Positions 35,721 through 60,835 of a stretch of 64,000 nt of DNA are shown here, one piece after another. Each line of letters begins with the position of its first letter. Within the stretch, counting starts at the first letter, position 1. The position numbers and the translations under genes are program-made. A model generated the notes under the pieces. The model ran no database searches and was not told where the DNA came from. It saw nothing but the letters and a program-made list of their open reading frames with translations. Source of the stretch: Phytoseiulus persimilis (taxonomy: Eukaryota; Arthropoda; Arachnida; Mesostigmata; Phytoseiidae); the NCBI GenBank assembly GCA_037576195.1, contig CM075101.1, positions 47,430,001 to 47,494,000 on the forward strand. The letters are read 5' to 3'.

Positions 35721-37598
35721 ACAGGGCGGTCGAATCGGGTCGGGATTTTTTTCGCCATTCTCCTTTTGACAATTATTCAGAGCTCAAATGGCGGATTTCG
35801 GTGTTTCTCTTTGCAAAATGTAGCTCATTCATTCGACGAGATTTTTTGTTCTATTTATTCTCTTATTTTCGCAAATCTTCCACAGGCGGGGCAGCTGAGC
35901 TCGCCCGACGTTATGTGGGAGGATGTCCATTTCTCCCAACTGGGAATAACTAACGAGCCAAAGCATGAGAAAGTCGCCATGCGAAATCGTTCGTTTTCGG
36001 TGTTTTCGCCGAGAACCGACCGGGAGTCGAGTTTAGATGGATCAGCTAAATCGACCGGGAAATGTCTCATCGATTGAATGGGAGAAAGAATACGCAGCTC
36101 TAGCGGTTACAGCCCGTTTCCCCAAAACCGATTCCCCGAACCCGTTTCCCCGAACCCGTTTCCCCAAAACCGTTTCCCCGAAACCGTTTCCCCGACTAGA
36201 AACCCTCTCCTGATTCTGAGACTCTCCGAGTCTATGAGGCTTATATGTGGACCGCGAAGTCGAGACCAATTACACTGATAAATTGGGAAGAAGAATTCGA
36301 AGTCGGCCGACCATAGACACTAACCCTCGGCTTCAGGAATGATGGTGCTGGAGCTTGGCGAGTTACATTTGGCGGTGGAACGTTTATTATGATTCCGCAC
36401 AACTTTGCTCGCCGATAAGCTCGTTATATTATCACAAAAGGGTATGAGGATTCATATCAGGTCTCGACAAGTGACCCGAGGTCATACAAGAGTTTTCACG
36501 GACGCCACATTTTGAAGGTATTGTGACAGCGGAACTTGATTGGTCTCCAATTCCTCCGCGAAGCTCATGAGTTTCTGATTGATTCTTCGATATCGCTGTC
36601 GTGATCGAGGTGGGGGCCCTCCCTGCCGCAGGAGAAGCATGTCATTTCTGAACCGTTGCTCTTGCTGTTGAAGATGTTTCACCAAATCGAAGACTTTCGG
36701 ATGAGCCCTCCCAACCGCCGTATTCAGAGCTTGGCAACGCACTGAAAAAACTGTTTCGTAGGCTTTCCGATTCGTTCTCCAATGTGGAAACTTTCGAGAT
36801 GCGCACGAGCGCTCTCCATCAGAGTGCTCATGGACGGGAATGGATCATTCTGCGATTCACGCCGGGCGCTTATGCGTGCTCCTCCTGGGTTTGGGTGTTG
36901 CCCCGGGTCAGGAGCGCCTCCAATTCTTCATCATCGAAAATTCAAGGTGTTCCTCCGAAATGCGGCCCGCGGGCCGCACCAAGGTGCCCGGCCCTGATGT
37001 AAGTTATTGTGACATTGAGCAAATCTGAAATTATTCATCCCGGATTGGGGGCTCGCGGGACACGCGACTGTATTCCTCTATGCAAATCCATCACATTGCG
37101 CAGGGGAATCCCTCAACATGACTCGCTCCCCTTGGAGTCCGCTCACTCGGGCTCCGCGGTCCACATAGAAGCCTCATAGACTCGGAGGGTCTCAGAATCA
37201 GGAGAGGGTTTCTGGTCGGGGAAACGGTTTCGGGGAAACGGTTTTGGGGAAACGGGTTCGGGTAAACGGTCTCGGGGAAACGGTATCGGGGAAACGGGAG
37301 GACACCGGTCTAGCATGGGGTTCGTTCCCAGGAACCAGTTTCCGAGAAGGAGCTGCGCCGCCTGTGGGAAATTCGCGAGCGCTCTGAATTCGAGGGAAAG
37401 AAATTTCGCCGATATTTGGGAAATGAAGACTGAAATGGAACTAAAAACGATTGTAGGTATTGTCATGGTTCAAAAATGTAGTCGAATGAATGAGCTGCAT
37501 TCTGCAAGAAGAATTTCCGAATCCGGCCCACTGAGCTCTCGATAACAGTCAAAAGGAAAATGGCGAGAAAAATTTCAGACCTAATTTGACCACCCCGT
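35721..37598. mobile_element. Probable Mutator-like element with ~0.45-0.54 kb terminal inverted repeats
   Basis: The left arm (35721-36262) and right arm (37147-37598) are diverged reverse complements. Both outer ends carry a motif of the form caggGcGgtc / cggggtggtc, followed by a T-rich tract and cgccatt.tccttttga. Each arm contains the distinctive 15-16 bp minisatellite of gtttccccgaaaccc type (36115-36200 and 37215-37305) and a shared block ending at ctatgaggctt. The interior (36263-37146) includes a minus-strand fragment resembling a transposase C-terminus. Long TIRs flanking a transposase remnant fit MULEs. Target duplications were not recognised, so ends are approximate. Confidence 0.65.
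36482..36742 (-). pseudogene. Transposase C-terminal fragment, possibly MULE-type
   Basis: This 86-codon open frame lies inside the long-TIR element. It encodes a Gln/Arg-rich helical segment (AHPKVFDLVKHLQQQEQ, then PPPRSRQRYRRINQKL) resembling the tail found after MULE transposase domains in arthropods, as I recall it. The catalytic domain is absent, so this is a remnant. The assignment rests on general resemblance plus the surrounding TIRs. Confidence 0.45.
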
Positions 37599-37604
37599 AT
37601 ACGA

Positions 37605-38545
37605 CAACACAACGGGCAGTCGCCTGCTGCCGAACGTCGGAGCGGGATGCCTACAGACCAGAGAATACCGTTCAAAATACGAATGGATTGACACGACGTA
37701 CCTAAAATGCGGCCTGGAAGAAGAGGTCCTCGAGCATGTGGTCCTGCAATGCAAGAAACCGATCGAAGACCGAAGAAACTCGGACATCACAAGGACAGCA
37801 CACCGATACTGGCACGCGACACGAAGAAAACTCTAGAGGAATGGGGATACACCAATGTCCCAGGCAACAAACACCACTGAGCAAAGCATCCTGATTCGGA
37901 GAAGTATGGTCAGATCGGTCTCGGAATCACCCCTCCGAGCTTGGAAAATTATGGTCAGATTGGTCCCGGAATCAACCCTCCAGAGTTGGAAAGTAATGGT
38001 CAGATTTGTCCCGGAATAACCCCTCCAGAGTTGGAAAGTAATGGTCAGATTGGTCTCAGAATCAACCCTCCAGAGTTGGAAAGTAATGGTCAGATTTGTC
38101 CGGGAATCGACCCTCCAGAGTTGGAAAGTAATGGTCAGATTGGTCCCGGAATCAACCCTCCAGAGTTGGAAAGTAATGGTCAGATTTGTCCCGGAATCAA
38201 CCCTCCAGAGTTGGAAAGTAATGGTCAGATTCGTCCCGGAATCACCCCTCCAGAGTTGGAAAGTAATGGCCAGACTGGTCCCGGAATCAGCCCTCCAGAG
38301 TTAAAAAGTAATGGTCAGATTGGTCTCAGAATCACCCCTCCACACTTTGAAAGTAATGGTCAGATTGGTCCCGGAATCACCCCTCCGAGCTTGGAAATGT
38401 CCTTCCCGGTGAGTCGCCCTACATTATGCAGTTTGTTCCAAGTCGATCCGATCAATACCGGAGGAGCCTATTGAGGACAAACAAACAAACAGACAAACAA
38501 ACAAACAAACAAACAGACCCTGGATTTTTATATATATATAGATGT
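37605..38545 (+). mobile_element. 3' end of a non-LTR retrotransposon (LINE) with tandem 3' tail
   Basis: From about 37690 the plus strand encodes a zinc-knuckle-like tail common at the end of LINE reverse transcriptase ORFs: C-G-L-E-E-E, then EHVVLQC. Upstream and downstream frames are broken. It is followed by a 45-bp tandem array, a (caaa)n tract with cagac interruptions (38475-38518) and an AT tract (tatatatata). This order of ORF end, 3' repeats and simple tail fits the 3' end of a LINE. The rest of the element is absent, consistent with 5' truncation or disruption by the neighbouring element. Confidence 0.5.
37908..38397 (+). repeat. Tandem array, 45-bp unit, ~11 copies
   Basis: Unit copies start with atggtcagattggtcccgga and repeat every 45 bp with few substitutions. 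Because 45 is divisible by three, one frame stays open through the array (37941-38474) and would give a 15-residue repeat of type NGQIGPGINPPELES. I see no promoter or splice context and consider translation unlikely. The array continues in diverged form at 38870-39000. Confidence 0.92.
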
Positions 38546-38865
38546 ATAGGAGAGGAGGTGGGGAAGGATATCCGATGACGATGGGATGAGTCTGGCTGGC
38601 GTCATAACGGGGCGGTGCACCTTATCGTCAGAATTTGGATGCGGGTGACAGTATGGAGGGGGTCAAAGTTGGGGTAAATCGCGAGGAGGGGAGGGGGAGG
38701 GGGGAAGGGGTGGGTGGCCTATGTCCTTCCCGGTGAGTCGCCCTACATTATGCAGTTTGTTCCAAGTCGATCCGATCAATACCGGAGGAGCCTATTGAGG
38801 ACAAACAAACAAACAGACAAACAAACAAACAAACAGACCCTGGATTTTTATATATATAGATGTGC
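38398..38865 (+). repeat. Direct duplication of a ~145-bp LINE-tail segment
   Basis: 38398-38543 and 38722-38865 are almost identical. Each runs from tgtccttcccggtgagtcgc through the (caaa)n tract to the tatata tail. The intervening 180 bp is G-rich (38640-38715). Two insertions of the same retrotransposon family, or a local duplication, would explain it. Confidence 0.85.
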
Positions 38866-39007
38866 ATATCGATTCCGGAATCACCCCTCCACCTTTTGGA
38901 AGGTTTGGTCAGATCGGTTCCGGAATCACCCCTCCAGACTCGGAAGAGTACGTTCAGATTGGTCCCGGAATCACCCCCATATATCCTCGACGGAGTGCGG
39001 ACCAACG

Positions 39008-40043
39008 TCGTCGTAAGCCGGGAATTTTCTTACTCTCTATTCTTTTGCTCATATATCGGTGAAAAGTTATCCGATTCTGTATTTCCTTTTCGCGTTTGAT
39101 AGCCGGAAGGATGGTGCATCTTTTTGTCCTCGATCTTCTCGAATCGGTCCGAAGTTGATTTTCGCAAATTGGCTCAAGGATTGCCTTTTTTCTTATTCAA
39201 CTTTTCTCAAAAAGACAGTCGACAAGCTTCTGAAGTCGACCGATCGGATTCGGAAGTGCCGAGGTCGACGCAGGAAAAGATGCTGCTCAAACGACCGGCA
39301 ACTCCAGATAACTAGCTCAGGATCTGTGAGGAGGACGGAGGATCGCTTCAACCTAGACCTCAAGATCGACCTCCTGACAAGATCGCGTCCTCTTTGCATT
39401 TTGGCCCTTATCTCCTCAGGTAAGCCGGATTCGAAAAATTTTCCGATGGCAAAAATTCCTAAGATTGGTCCAGACTACCTGACAAAAGAGTTGTCGGGTC
39501 GATCCGGCATCTCAGTTTTTTGAAAAAGTTGTCGGATCGACCCGTATACTTCTTGGTTTGGTAGTTTGGACCAATCTTAGAACATTTCGTCATCGGGAAG
39601 TTTTCCGAATTCGGCTTCCCTGGGGAGTTACGGGCCAGAACGCACAGAGGACGCGATCTTGTCGGGAGGTCGATTTTGATGTCAAGGTTGAAACGATCTT
39701 TCGTCCTCCTCACAGATCCTGAGCTAGAAATCTGGAGTTACCGGGCGTTTGAGCAGGATCCTATCCTGCGTCGACCTTGGCACTTCCGAATTCAATCGGT
39801 CGACTTCTGAAGCTTGTCGACGGTTTTTTTGAGAAGAGTTGAATAAATAAAAAAAGGCAATCGTTGAGCCTATTTGCGAGAATCAAGTTTCCACTGATTC
39901 GAGAGAATCGAGAACGAAGAGATGCGCCATCCTTCCAGCCATTGAACGCGAGAAGAAAATCCGGAGTCGGATAATCCTTCACCGATATATGAGCAAAAAA
40001 AGAGAGAGTAAGAAAATTCCCGACTTACGATGACCACCCTGTA
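39008..40043. repeat. 1.03-kb palindrome, ~500-bp arms, ~25-bp spacer
   Basis: The left arm 39008-39508 and right arm 39533-40043 are reverse complements with roughly 10% differences by eye. Mirror landmarks include ggaattttcttactctct and its complement, the tract around gatcgcgtcctctgtgc/ctttgcat and gtcgggtcgatcc/ggatcgaccc. Minus and plus open frames here are mirror translations of one another (for example TRSRPLC in both), so none is accepted as a gene. The right outer end carries caccctgtata, equivalent to the end motif of the element at 35.7 kb. Confidence 0.9.
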
Positions 40044-42634
40044 TAGTAAGGATCCATCCACGTTCCTGGAAGACCTCCTGCATCTCTTTTCAGTTCTCAG
40101 TGCCCGGACGGTCTCGCCTGACTCCCAGTGGAAGCCCTGTAACAGCTGGGGTTTGCAAAAGCCGCTATTGCTGTGTCAGGACCGCGGGCCGGAATCCGCG
40201 GGTGTTATCCACGAGGGCCCTCAAATCAACTATCATCACTCTAGCTATCAGAATGGCTATCATCAAACTCCGCCAACTATCTTCGATGGACAATAGTCAA
40301 GATCCCGGAGGCGGGCTCCGCGGAGCCCGTGGATATTCGCGGTCCCGGTGTAGCTTCTAGGATTCGAGAACTGAGTTGCAAGCAAGTATTGGGTGGATAC
40401 AGAAGTTCTGAGCCTCGAATTTCAATCGCGCAGCGGAGATATCGGCCTCGAAAGGTTCGATTCTGGGTGATTTCGATACCGCTGCAGGAGGAGAACTGCT
40501 CGATTGATCCGGCCGCAAGGATCTCGGAGTCTAGGCCCCGGACCGGGATATATTCTCGTAGAAATTCTCGTGTAGTTCCGTCGAAAGAATATCGAACTTG
40601 ATTGTATCTTTGAAAATACTCATCCCTCGAATTTAACCACCCGGTTCGGATCGCCGCATAGCACATCTCGAAGTCACTATCAAGGGACGCGATCGGAATA
40701 TGATGTTTGCAGATGGAATGGCTCCTTGATGGCACTTGGTGAGCGCTGCTCTATACCGCTCGAGCTGCACGGGTGGGCACTTCGCCCACCGCTCAGCTAC
40801 AGGATCATCTCGAAGTGTTCCCTGGACCTCACATAATCAACACAGCAGGCTTTGAAAAAAATCGCAACTCATATACTTGGCCCGCGGTCTCCCGGGATCA
40901 GCACTGCTCGTCTTTCGTCTCCGTGAGAATCTCGGTTCCATTTTCGACATCGCACCAAGTCAGTTCAAAGCAGCGCATCCTGGTGATCGGGTAAACCAGC
41001 TCCGGGGTTCCCTGGCCCTGCGATTTGACCCTCGAGTGAGTTTGCTGCGCGTGAAGACGGCGTATTCTGGCGTATCTTCCACGCTGGCGTCGCCGCCCAC
41101 GCGGGTCAGAGAAGGCTTGTTCATCACTCGACAGACCGACGGAGACCTCCGACCACTTGCGTGGAAAAAACTTTATTTGTTCGATTCAGAGGATGTGACT
41201 AATGTTCAGCGGGGTACATCCGAGAACGATCTCAGTGCGAACTCAGGAATGAGTGAGGGCGTTTTTCGCTCACGGCATACACTTTGTCGTACTCGCCTCA
41301 CTTCCTTGGATGAATCTTCTGACTTGTGGTGAGGAGGAGAATCTTCTGACTTGTGATGAGGAGGAGAATCTTCTCGGCCATAAGGAAGCCAATCTCGTTG
41401 GGTGATGCCCTCGTGGCTTGATGACCTTCATTCCCCGCTACCTGCTATCAGGTAGCCAACGGTGTCGTCTTCCAACACTGCCCGTAAATCTCTAAAAAGC
41501 GCGAGCTCATCTGATGGGACGATGTGTCTATTAAACCGTTCCGCATTCAAAGACGAAGCTCAAACCTGATCGATTACTACCGCTAGACCAGCCGCACAGA
41601 CAGGAAATTCTCTAGCTACTCGGGAAGTGCTGGGGAACATGAGCTCATCGGAGACAATGGCTCCAACTAGACGTGAGAACGCTGACGACGACTCTGTGGA
41701 AAGAATTCGTTCGAAAAACAGAGAGGGTTTATGTATGAGTTTGTGAGTAGCGCGGACACACTGCTTCGAGTGTTAGCGTGCTCCGATCTTTTTCCGGACT
41801 AGTGGAAGGTGATGCGATGTGTGACTTACAGGAGGAATGTTTCAGAGTGAGTTCAGAATCAACATAGAGTTCATGACTAGAAGTTTCAGCGATTTCCGAA
41901 ATCGACCAGGAATAATTCAATGAAGGCTGACGCAACTGGGGAGCCGGGAGTACGGAGAGCTGTCCGCGCCTTCGAGTTCAGAACGCTTGATTCCGTGAAG
42001 TTGACTCGTTCCGAACATAATGAGTGGTCCTGTCGATGGGAATCTTCAAAATTTGCCCCGTCTTGATCGGATAAGATTGGCCAGGGCTGATGAGGATATT
42101 CGTATCAAGCAGTTTGCAACTCAACACGAATTATCCCACATCCCATGACATGATGCCAAAAGATGAGCCTTGGAAGTGCTTCCAGATGGGATTCCGGGGA
42201 ATTGGAACATCGACGCTCGTACCACTTGATCCGATAGCCGTACATTTGGACGCAACTCAACTAAACTATCTTGAACTGAGCGATGCGACGGGATGCGCTG
42301 TTCAAATATTCCATAGTCGACGAGGGACGTTCACTGACCACTTCGAGCGTTCTGTCGCAAATATAGACTGTGAATGGATGTGGATTCTGGCGAGGATTTG
42401 ATCTCTGCGTGTGGTTCGCTCACAATTTTAACAAACTGGAAGACGCCATGGGATACACGTGACCACTCCGGACACAGACTGGAAGAGATCGCGACATTTA
42501 TGTTCCAGGAAGCGAAATTGGAAAAGCCTCAGATATGGGAGTCCGTTGTCGATGAGATTGTCCCTGAATGAGATCTCCGTGCATGTTTGGCGAATTATGA
42601 TCGTGCTCTAAAACCTACCATATTTCTTCCTCAG
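40044..42634. other. No confident gene; may include 5' exon of ABCC gene
   Basis: Open frames are short and lack motifs. A 27-bp unit is repeated twice near 41313-41370 (gaatcttctgacttgtg). An ATG at 42374 begins a short frame with ACGS that could be the first exon of the ABCC gene, but no in-phase donor was found. Confidence 0.35.
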
Positions 42635-56661
<14,027 letters not shown>

Positions 56662-57770
56662 ACAGGATAGGCATCATCGACATTGCATTCCAATTTCCGA
56701 GTTTGCCCTCGCGCGGATCTCCTGCGTATCGTAGGGACTATTTATTGTCAGTCGAAGATTCTCCTCCACTCTGTGAGTTCATTCATGCTCGTTGGAGATC
56801 AAGACCCCGAGTCCCTACAGAAGAATCATCATGAATACCCGTACCGGGAGAAGGGAGCAGAGTGGGAAGTTATCGAAACTAGGTTATCAGAGAAAAGTTC
56901 TTAGCTGATTCCAACTGGCGATTCCAAGAGGGGAAGCTCGTATTTGACATTGGGCGCTCCTCCGGATAGCATCTTCTCTTACACTGTCCCGTGGAACGGA
57001 TCGCTCTCTCCGGAGTAACCTGACTACTCTGGGAACTTCTCCGCTGGAAGTACTGAGGTCGAATAAAATGTCCGGCGTGAGGAATCAGCGCCTTTTTCCA
57101 AAACCGGGAACGTTTATATCGATGGATCTGAGGCTAAGCTGTAAAGTGCGCCGTTATCTATACATGGCAGCTCGAGTATTCAATCGCCACGGAGCTCAAA
57201 ACTCGATCGACTCGCAGGATATGAATGAATGTATCCGAAACGCCGCGAGAGAATCGATCCTCATGAGAAAGAGAGAGTTGGCGCATTTTTCATCAATCAC
57301 GCTCCATCGATTCCGGGGCATCGTTCGAGCGCTGGGTATCTCTCCTACTTGATACAGGTCCATACTTCCAGAGTAGATCATCCAAGGCGAGGAATATTCG
57401 TCGTCTTGCAGATGGCCAACGGGAACAGCTTCGCTCCGTGCAAACTTCTGTGTTTTGTTGCAAAGCTGCAAGAATGTCGTTGTGGTGCGTTCAAAGTTAG
57501 GCGAGGCGAGGCTCCAACCGCATTCGACATGGCTCCGAGTTTTTCGTGACGGATTCCATGCCGACAAGAGGTCTCAACCACACCTCAAATCCTGGTCTGG
57601 CAACACACGGAATCGTCTGTCGACAATGTGAAACTTCAAGGCGTTCCCGGAGGAGCAGCGGAGGATTTATTTGAACCCGCGATATGGAGCTGGCTAGTTG
57701 TGTTCCGGTCCAACGCTCAAAAAGAGATTTCATCATCAATATACACCCTGTGCATATCACATGCAGCCAA
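56662..57770. other. Downstream of ABCC; no gene seen
   Basis: An AATAAA at 57062-57067 is about 400 bases after the ABCC stop. Other open frames are short and overlap on opposite strands. Confidence 0.4.
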
Positions 57771-58132
57771 TCACTGCATCCGCGATTTCGCAAGATCAGG
57801 TTGTACGCCTGAAGCCGGCTTGCACGAACATCTGGGGAACCATGCTGACAAATGCCTTTGAGGGACAACGGAGCAAGGGAATGAAGAGCAATTTACATTC
57901 TTAGTGTCCGGCTCAAAGGCCTTCTGAGACGCCGGTGAGACTGCTGGCCCAGCCTTGGCTGTCCTATCGATCGAGCCCTTGAACATGTTGGAATCTGCAG
58001 GATCGGAGCCGGCTTCCTTAGAGGTCTCACGAGCTCTTGGGGACGAATATCCGTATGCCCCGCCGTGGAACTTGTCGAAAGAAGCTCTTCGTCCTCGCGA
58101 TCTGGATCTGCGGCGTCGGCTGAACATGGCAC
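57771..58132 (-). CDS. Unclassified Arg/Ser-rich open frame
   Basis: From an internal ATG near 58128 the minus strand reads MFSRRRRSRSRGRRASFDKF, followed by Ser/Pro/Lys-rich residues. The RS-rich start might be a nuclear protein exon, but the frame is short. The codons after about 57900 look non-coding, and the neighbourhood is repeat-rich. I have no family assignment. Treat as doubtful. Confidence 0.2.
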
Positions 58133-58554
58133 ACACCTTTCCCACGCTTAATTGAGGTGGCCTGTGAGCTACCCTTCCATTTTCTTGAACCGCGTTCATA
58201 TCGGATGACTCCGCGCCGACACCGGTTGAATCGATGGCTGAGTCCCGAGTTCGAGTGGCGTATTGGGTCTGAATCCCCCGGAGACCTGTGATGGTGAGCG
58301 TGGGCTTTTCATGACTGCATGTGTTCCGGCATCGTGTTCCGGAGGTCCTCGAATCTCTTTGAGATTGGCCTGATTCGCGTCATACGGCTCTGAAGCCTTG
58401 CATACTCGTTCGGCCCGAACGCTTTAAGAATCGGCTGTACTCGTAGTTTCCCCACCGGTTTCGGACTCTTCGAGGATCGCCGCGTTCCGAATGAACTAAT
58501 TCTTTGAAGTCAGATCTTCGTCCGGCTCGTACAAGAAGGTACCGATCCGCCCCG

Positions 58555-58990
58555 AACATCAGATGGCTTGGAGCATCAGATTGCCTCTGCATGCCTGTCA
58601 CATCAGGGAACTTGAGCTCTCCCAGGTATATTTCTTGTCCGCAATCCTCGGAGTAGGGACAAAGTCCGATCGTTGCATCTGATTTTTCCCCCTGTGACGG
58701 ACAATCATTTATTCATGGTACTGACAGTATATAGTCATACCCGAGCAACGAAGAAGTCAGTATTCACATAGCCCGCCTACTGCCTATGGTTCGTCACTTC
58801 GTCACTGACGCAGCCGCCTTTATCGTCCTCCTTCCTGATGGACAGCCAACGCTCAGTTCATTTTGTCTCTGCCTCGGATCAGACATCGAGCCAACGAAGT
58901 TGACGAAACTCGCTGTCCCATCTATCGGGATGTCCATCGCGGATGAGTTCAACTCCGAGGAGTCCATAGAGGAGTTTGCAGCTTTTTGAA
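58555..58990. repeat. Dispersed repeat, copy B (partner of 28.26 kb)
   Basis: Same family and orientation as 28262-28592, with an additional stretch around 58715-58800 that copy A lacks. The shared plus-strand reading around 58830-58985 (SLPDxxxTLSS, IEPT-LT, EEFAAF) is preserved between copies. This suggests past coding selection or a recent common source. Confidence 0.7.
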
Positions 58991-58999
58991 GTGAAAAGG

Positions 59000-60835
59000 T
59001 CGTTCCCTGTGGCTTTTGTGCACTCTGCTAGTACTTCGTCATTCATATAACGAATCTCCAAACTCCGCTCGTGATGAACCAGGAATGCTTTGATTCAGTT
59101 GTAGCATTCAGTCGAGCAATTCGAGATTGAGTCAGAGGCCAATATGTGCACCACCTCGGAAAGCTCGGAAATCAGCACGAATAGCCGTTTTTCTCGGTTG
59201 CCGAGAGACGCAATGGCATCAATTTTGCAGGGGAGGGGGCGCCCATATGAGCTGCTCTCGAGCCACCCCTCATTTCTCCCCCAGGTTATTCAACATATCA
59301 TTTGTTTCTTAATATAAATTTGATGCGATCGGCGTGTCAGATGCTGTGCTGCGCATTTCTACCAAGTCTCAACGTGTTAGGACTCATATGGGACAAAATG
59401 GAAGCAAATTGATGAGTAGGGAGAAATTAAATCCGATGCATCGTGAAGGAGGACACGGATATCCCTCTTGTCTCCCCGAGCCACAGATTTTGCGCAGCGA
59501 AGTCATCCCCTTTCGACGCCGAGCAACAATCGAAACTATTTCCGAATGGTGTAGCTACTCCGTTCTTACTACACCGTAGCCGTCCATGTCTGGACCTCTT
59601 CCCTCATCCATGACTCTTGTCTCACAGAGCAGCCAGACGTCAACATCACGCTCGTTGGGAATATCGCTCTCTACGGAAGCCGATTTGGCTTTACTAGATT
59701 CAGTATCATGCAGGGATGAAATACACAGTTTACTGACGAGCTCACTGCCAATTGCCCGCGATGTCCTTGTCTGTTGGGATGTCTCCAAGGCGTACTGGGC
59801 TTGGCTTATGCGGAGCGGGGGGCATCTATTGGCCTCGATGGGGCTCCCGGGGAGGCTCCGATAAGTTGGTGCTTCCCCTGCTTCCAGCCGATTTCCCTGC
59901 GATTTCCTTCGTGGGACCGCGCGAGAGCGACTTCTCTCGGCTCTACCTTATCTCGACGGATTCTGAGCATCCCCGGTTCCACTGGGCCCGGCCATCCCAT
60001 CGTCCAAATTGGAATCTTCCCAAGTAAGATCTGCGGACTGTGCCTGCCGTATGGCTGACTTGAGGATAAGCTTCCTTCTCAGGAGCTCTCTACGCCTGGC
60101 AAACCCGTCCTCCTCCAGCTCTTTGCTCTACTCTTCGAGCAGGTCTCTGTGGGCGTCCAGCTCTGGAAGCGTTTCGGAATAAATGCCGAGCTTCGTCATG
60201 ATTCCTGATGGAGCTCCTGATCCAGACGAGAAGGATTTTGAGTGCAGCGTCGGAGTAGGCGCTCTAGTGAGTCCCAAGGACTTTGGAAACTTGATTCTGA
60301 ACGAGGTTTATGTTGAACGGCAATTTGGGTAATAGTTTTCTTCTCCTTCGAGGTCCTCCACGTCTGAGCTCCGGCTTAGGTTTAGCTTTGGGTCTTCGCG
60401 CGTCGCTTCTACTTCCGAGAATGGTCATACGAACCGGGAGTTTTAGAAGAAATTTCCCTCAGGACTAAACCGCTGAATTAAGTTGGACACAGGAGTACGT
60501 CTGAATATTACATCCATGAAAAGGTGGGAAATGAGTTTGAACGTAATCTACGACACGACGGCATTGTGAGTCGAACGATAATGAGGGAAATCGAGAGTTC
60601 CGAATCAGCCGTCGGTAATCGCGGATCGAGCAACAGGAGCTTCTGAACCAGAAATGCTCTGGGGTTTCATTTTTCATCATTTCACAGAGCTATGGAGAAT
60701 ACCAATTGAACTATTGTTCGAATCATTCATCCTCGGACGAATGCGGATTTCTTTAATCATCTTGGTACATGTTTCACAGATTTTAATCATTGGCACAGGG
60801 TTTTGTACTGTGTTCGAAATCGAATGCTGATCTCA
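59000..60835. other. Repeat-like region; possible LINE endonuclease scrap, no host gene
   Basis: Apart from the minus-strand fragment at 59555-59788 I see no recognisable coding sequence. Frames at 59586-60058 on the plus strand are antisense to it or lack motifs. Confidence 0.4.
59555..59788 (-). pseudogene. Possible LINE endonuclease fragment
   Basis: The minus strand reads VDVWLLCETRV, then PDMDGYGVVRTE before a stop. This is the shape of the early apurinic-endonuclease motif of non-LTR retrotransposons (ET followed by a GY-xx-R motif). Only this short piece is recognisable, so it is a remnant at best. Confidence 0.35.

Noticed and set aside
37941..38474. 177-codon repeat-protein gene
   Set aside because: The frame stays open only because the tandem unit is 45 bp. 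There is no start context, splice site or non-repeat domain.
39059..39982. Open frames on both strands of the 39-40 kb region
   Set aside because: They are mirror translations caused by the palindrome and are not independent genes.
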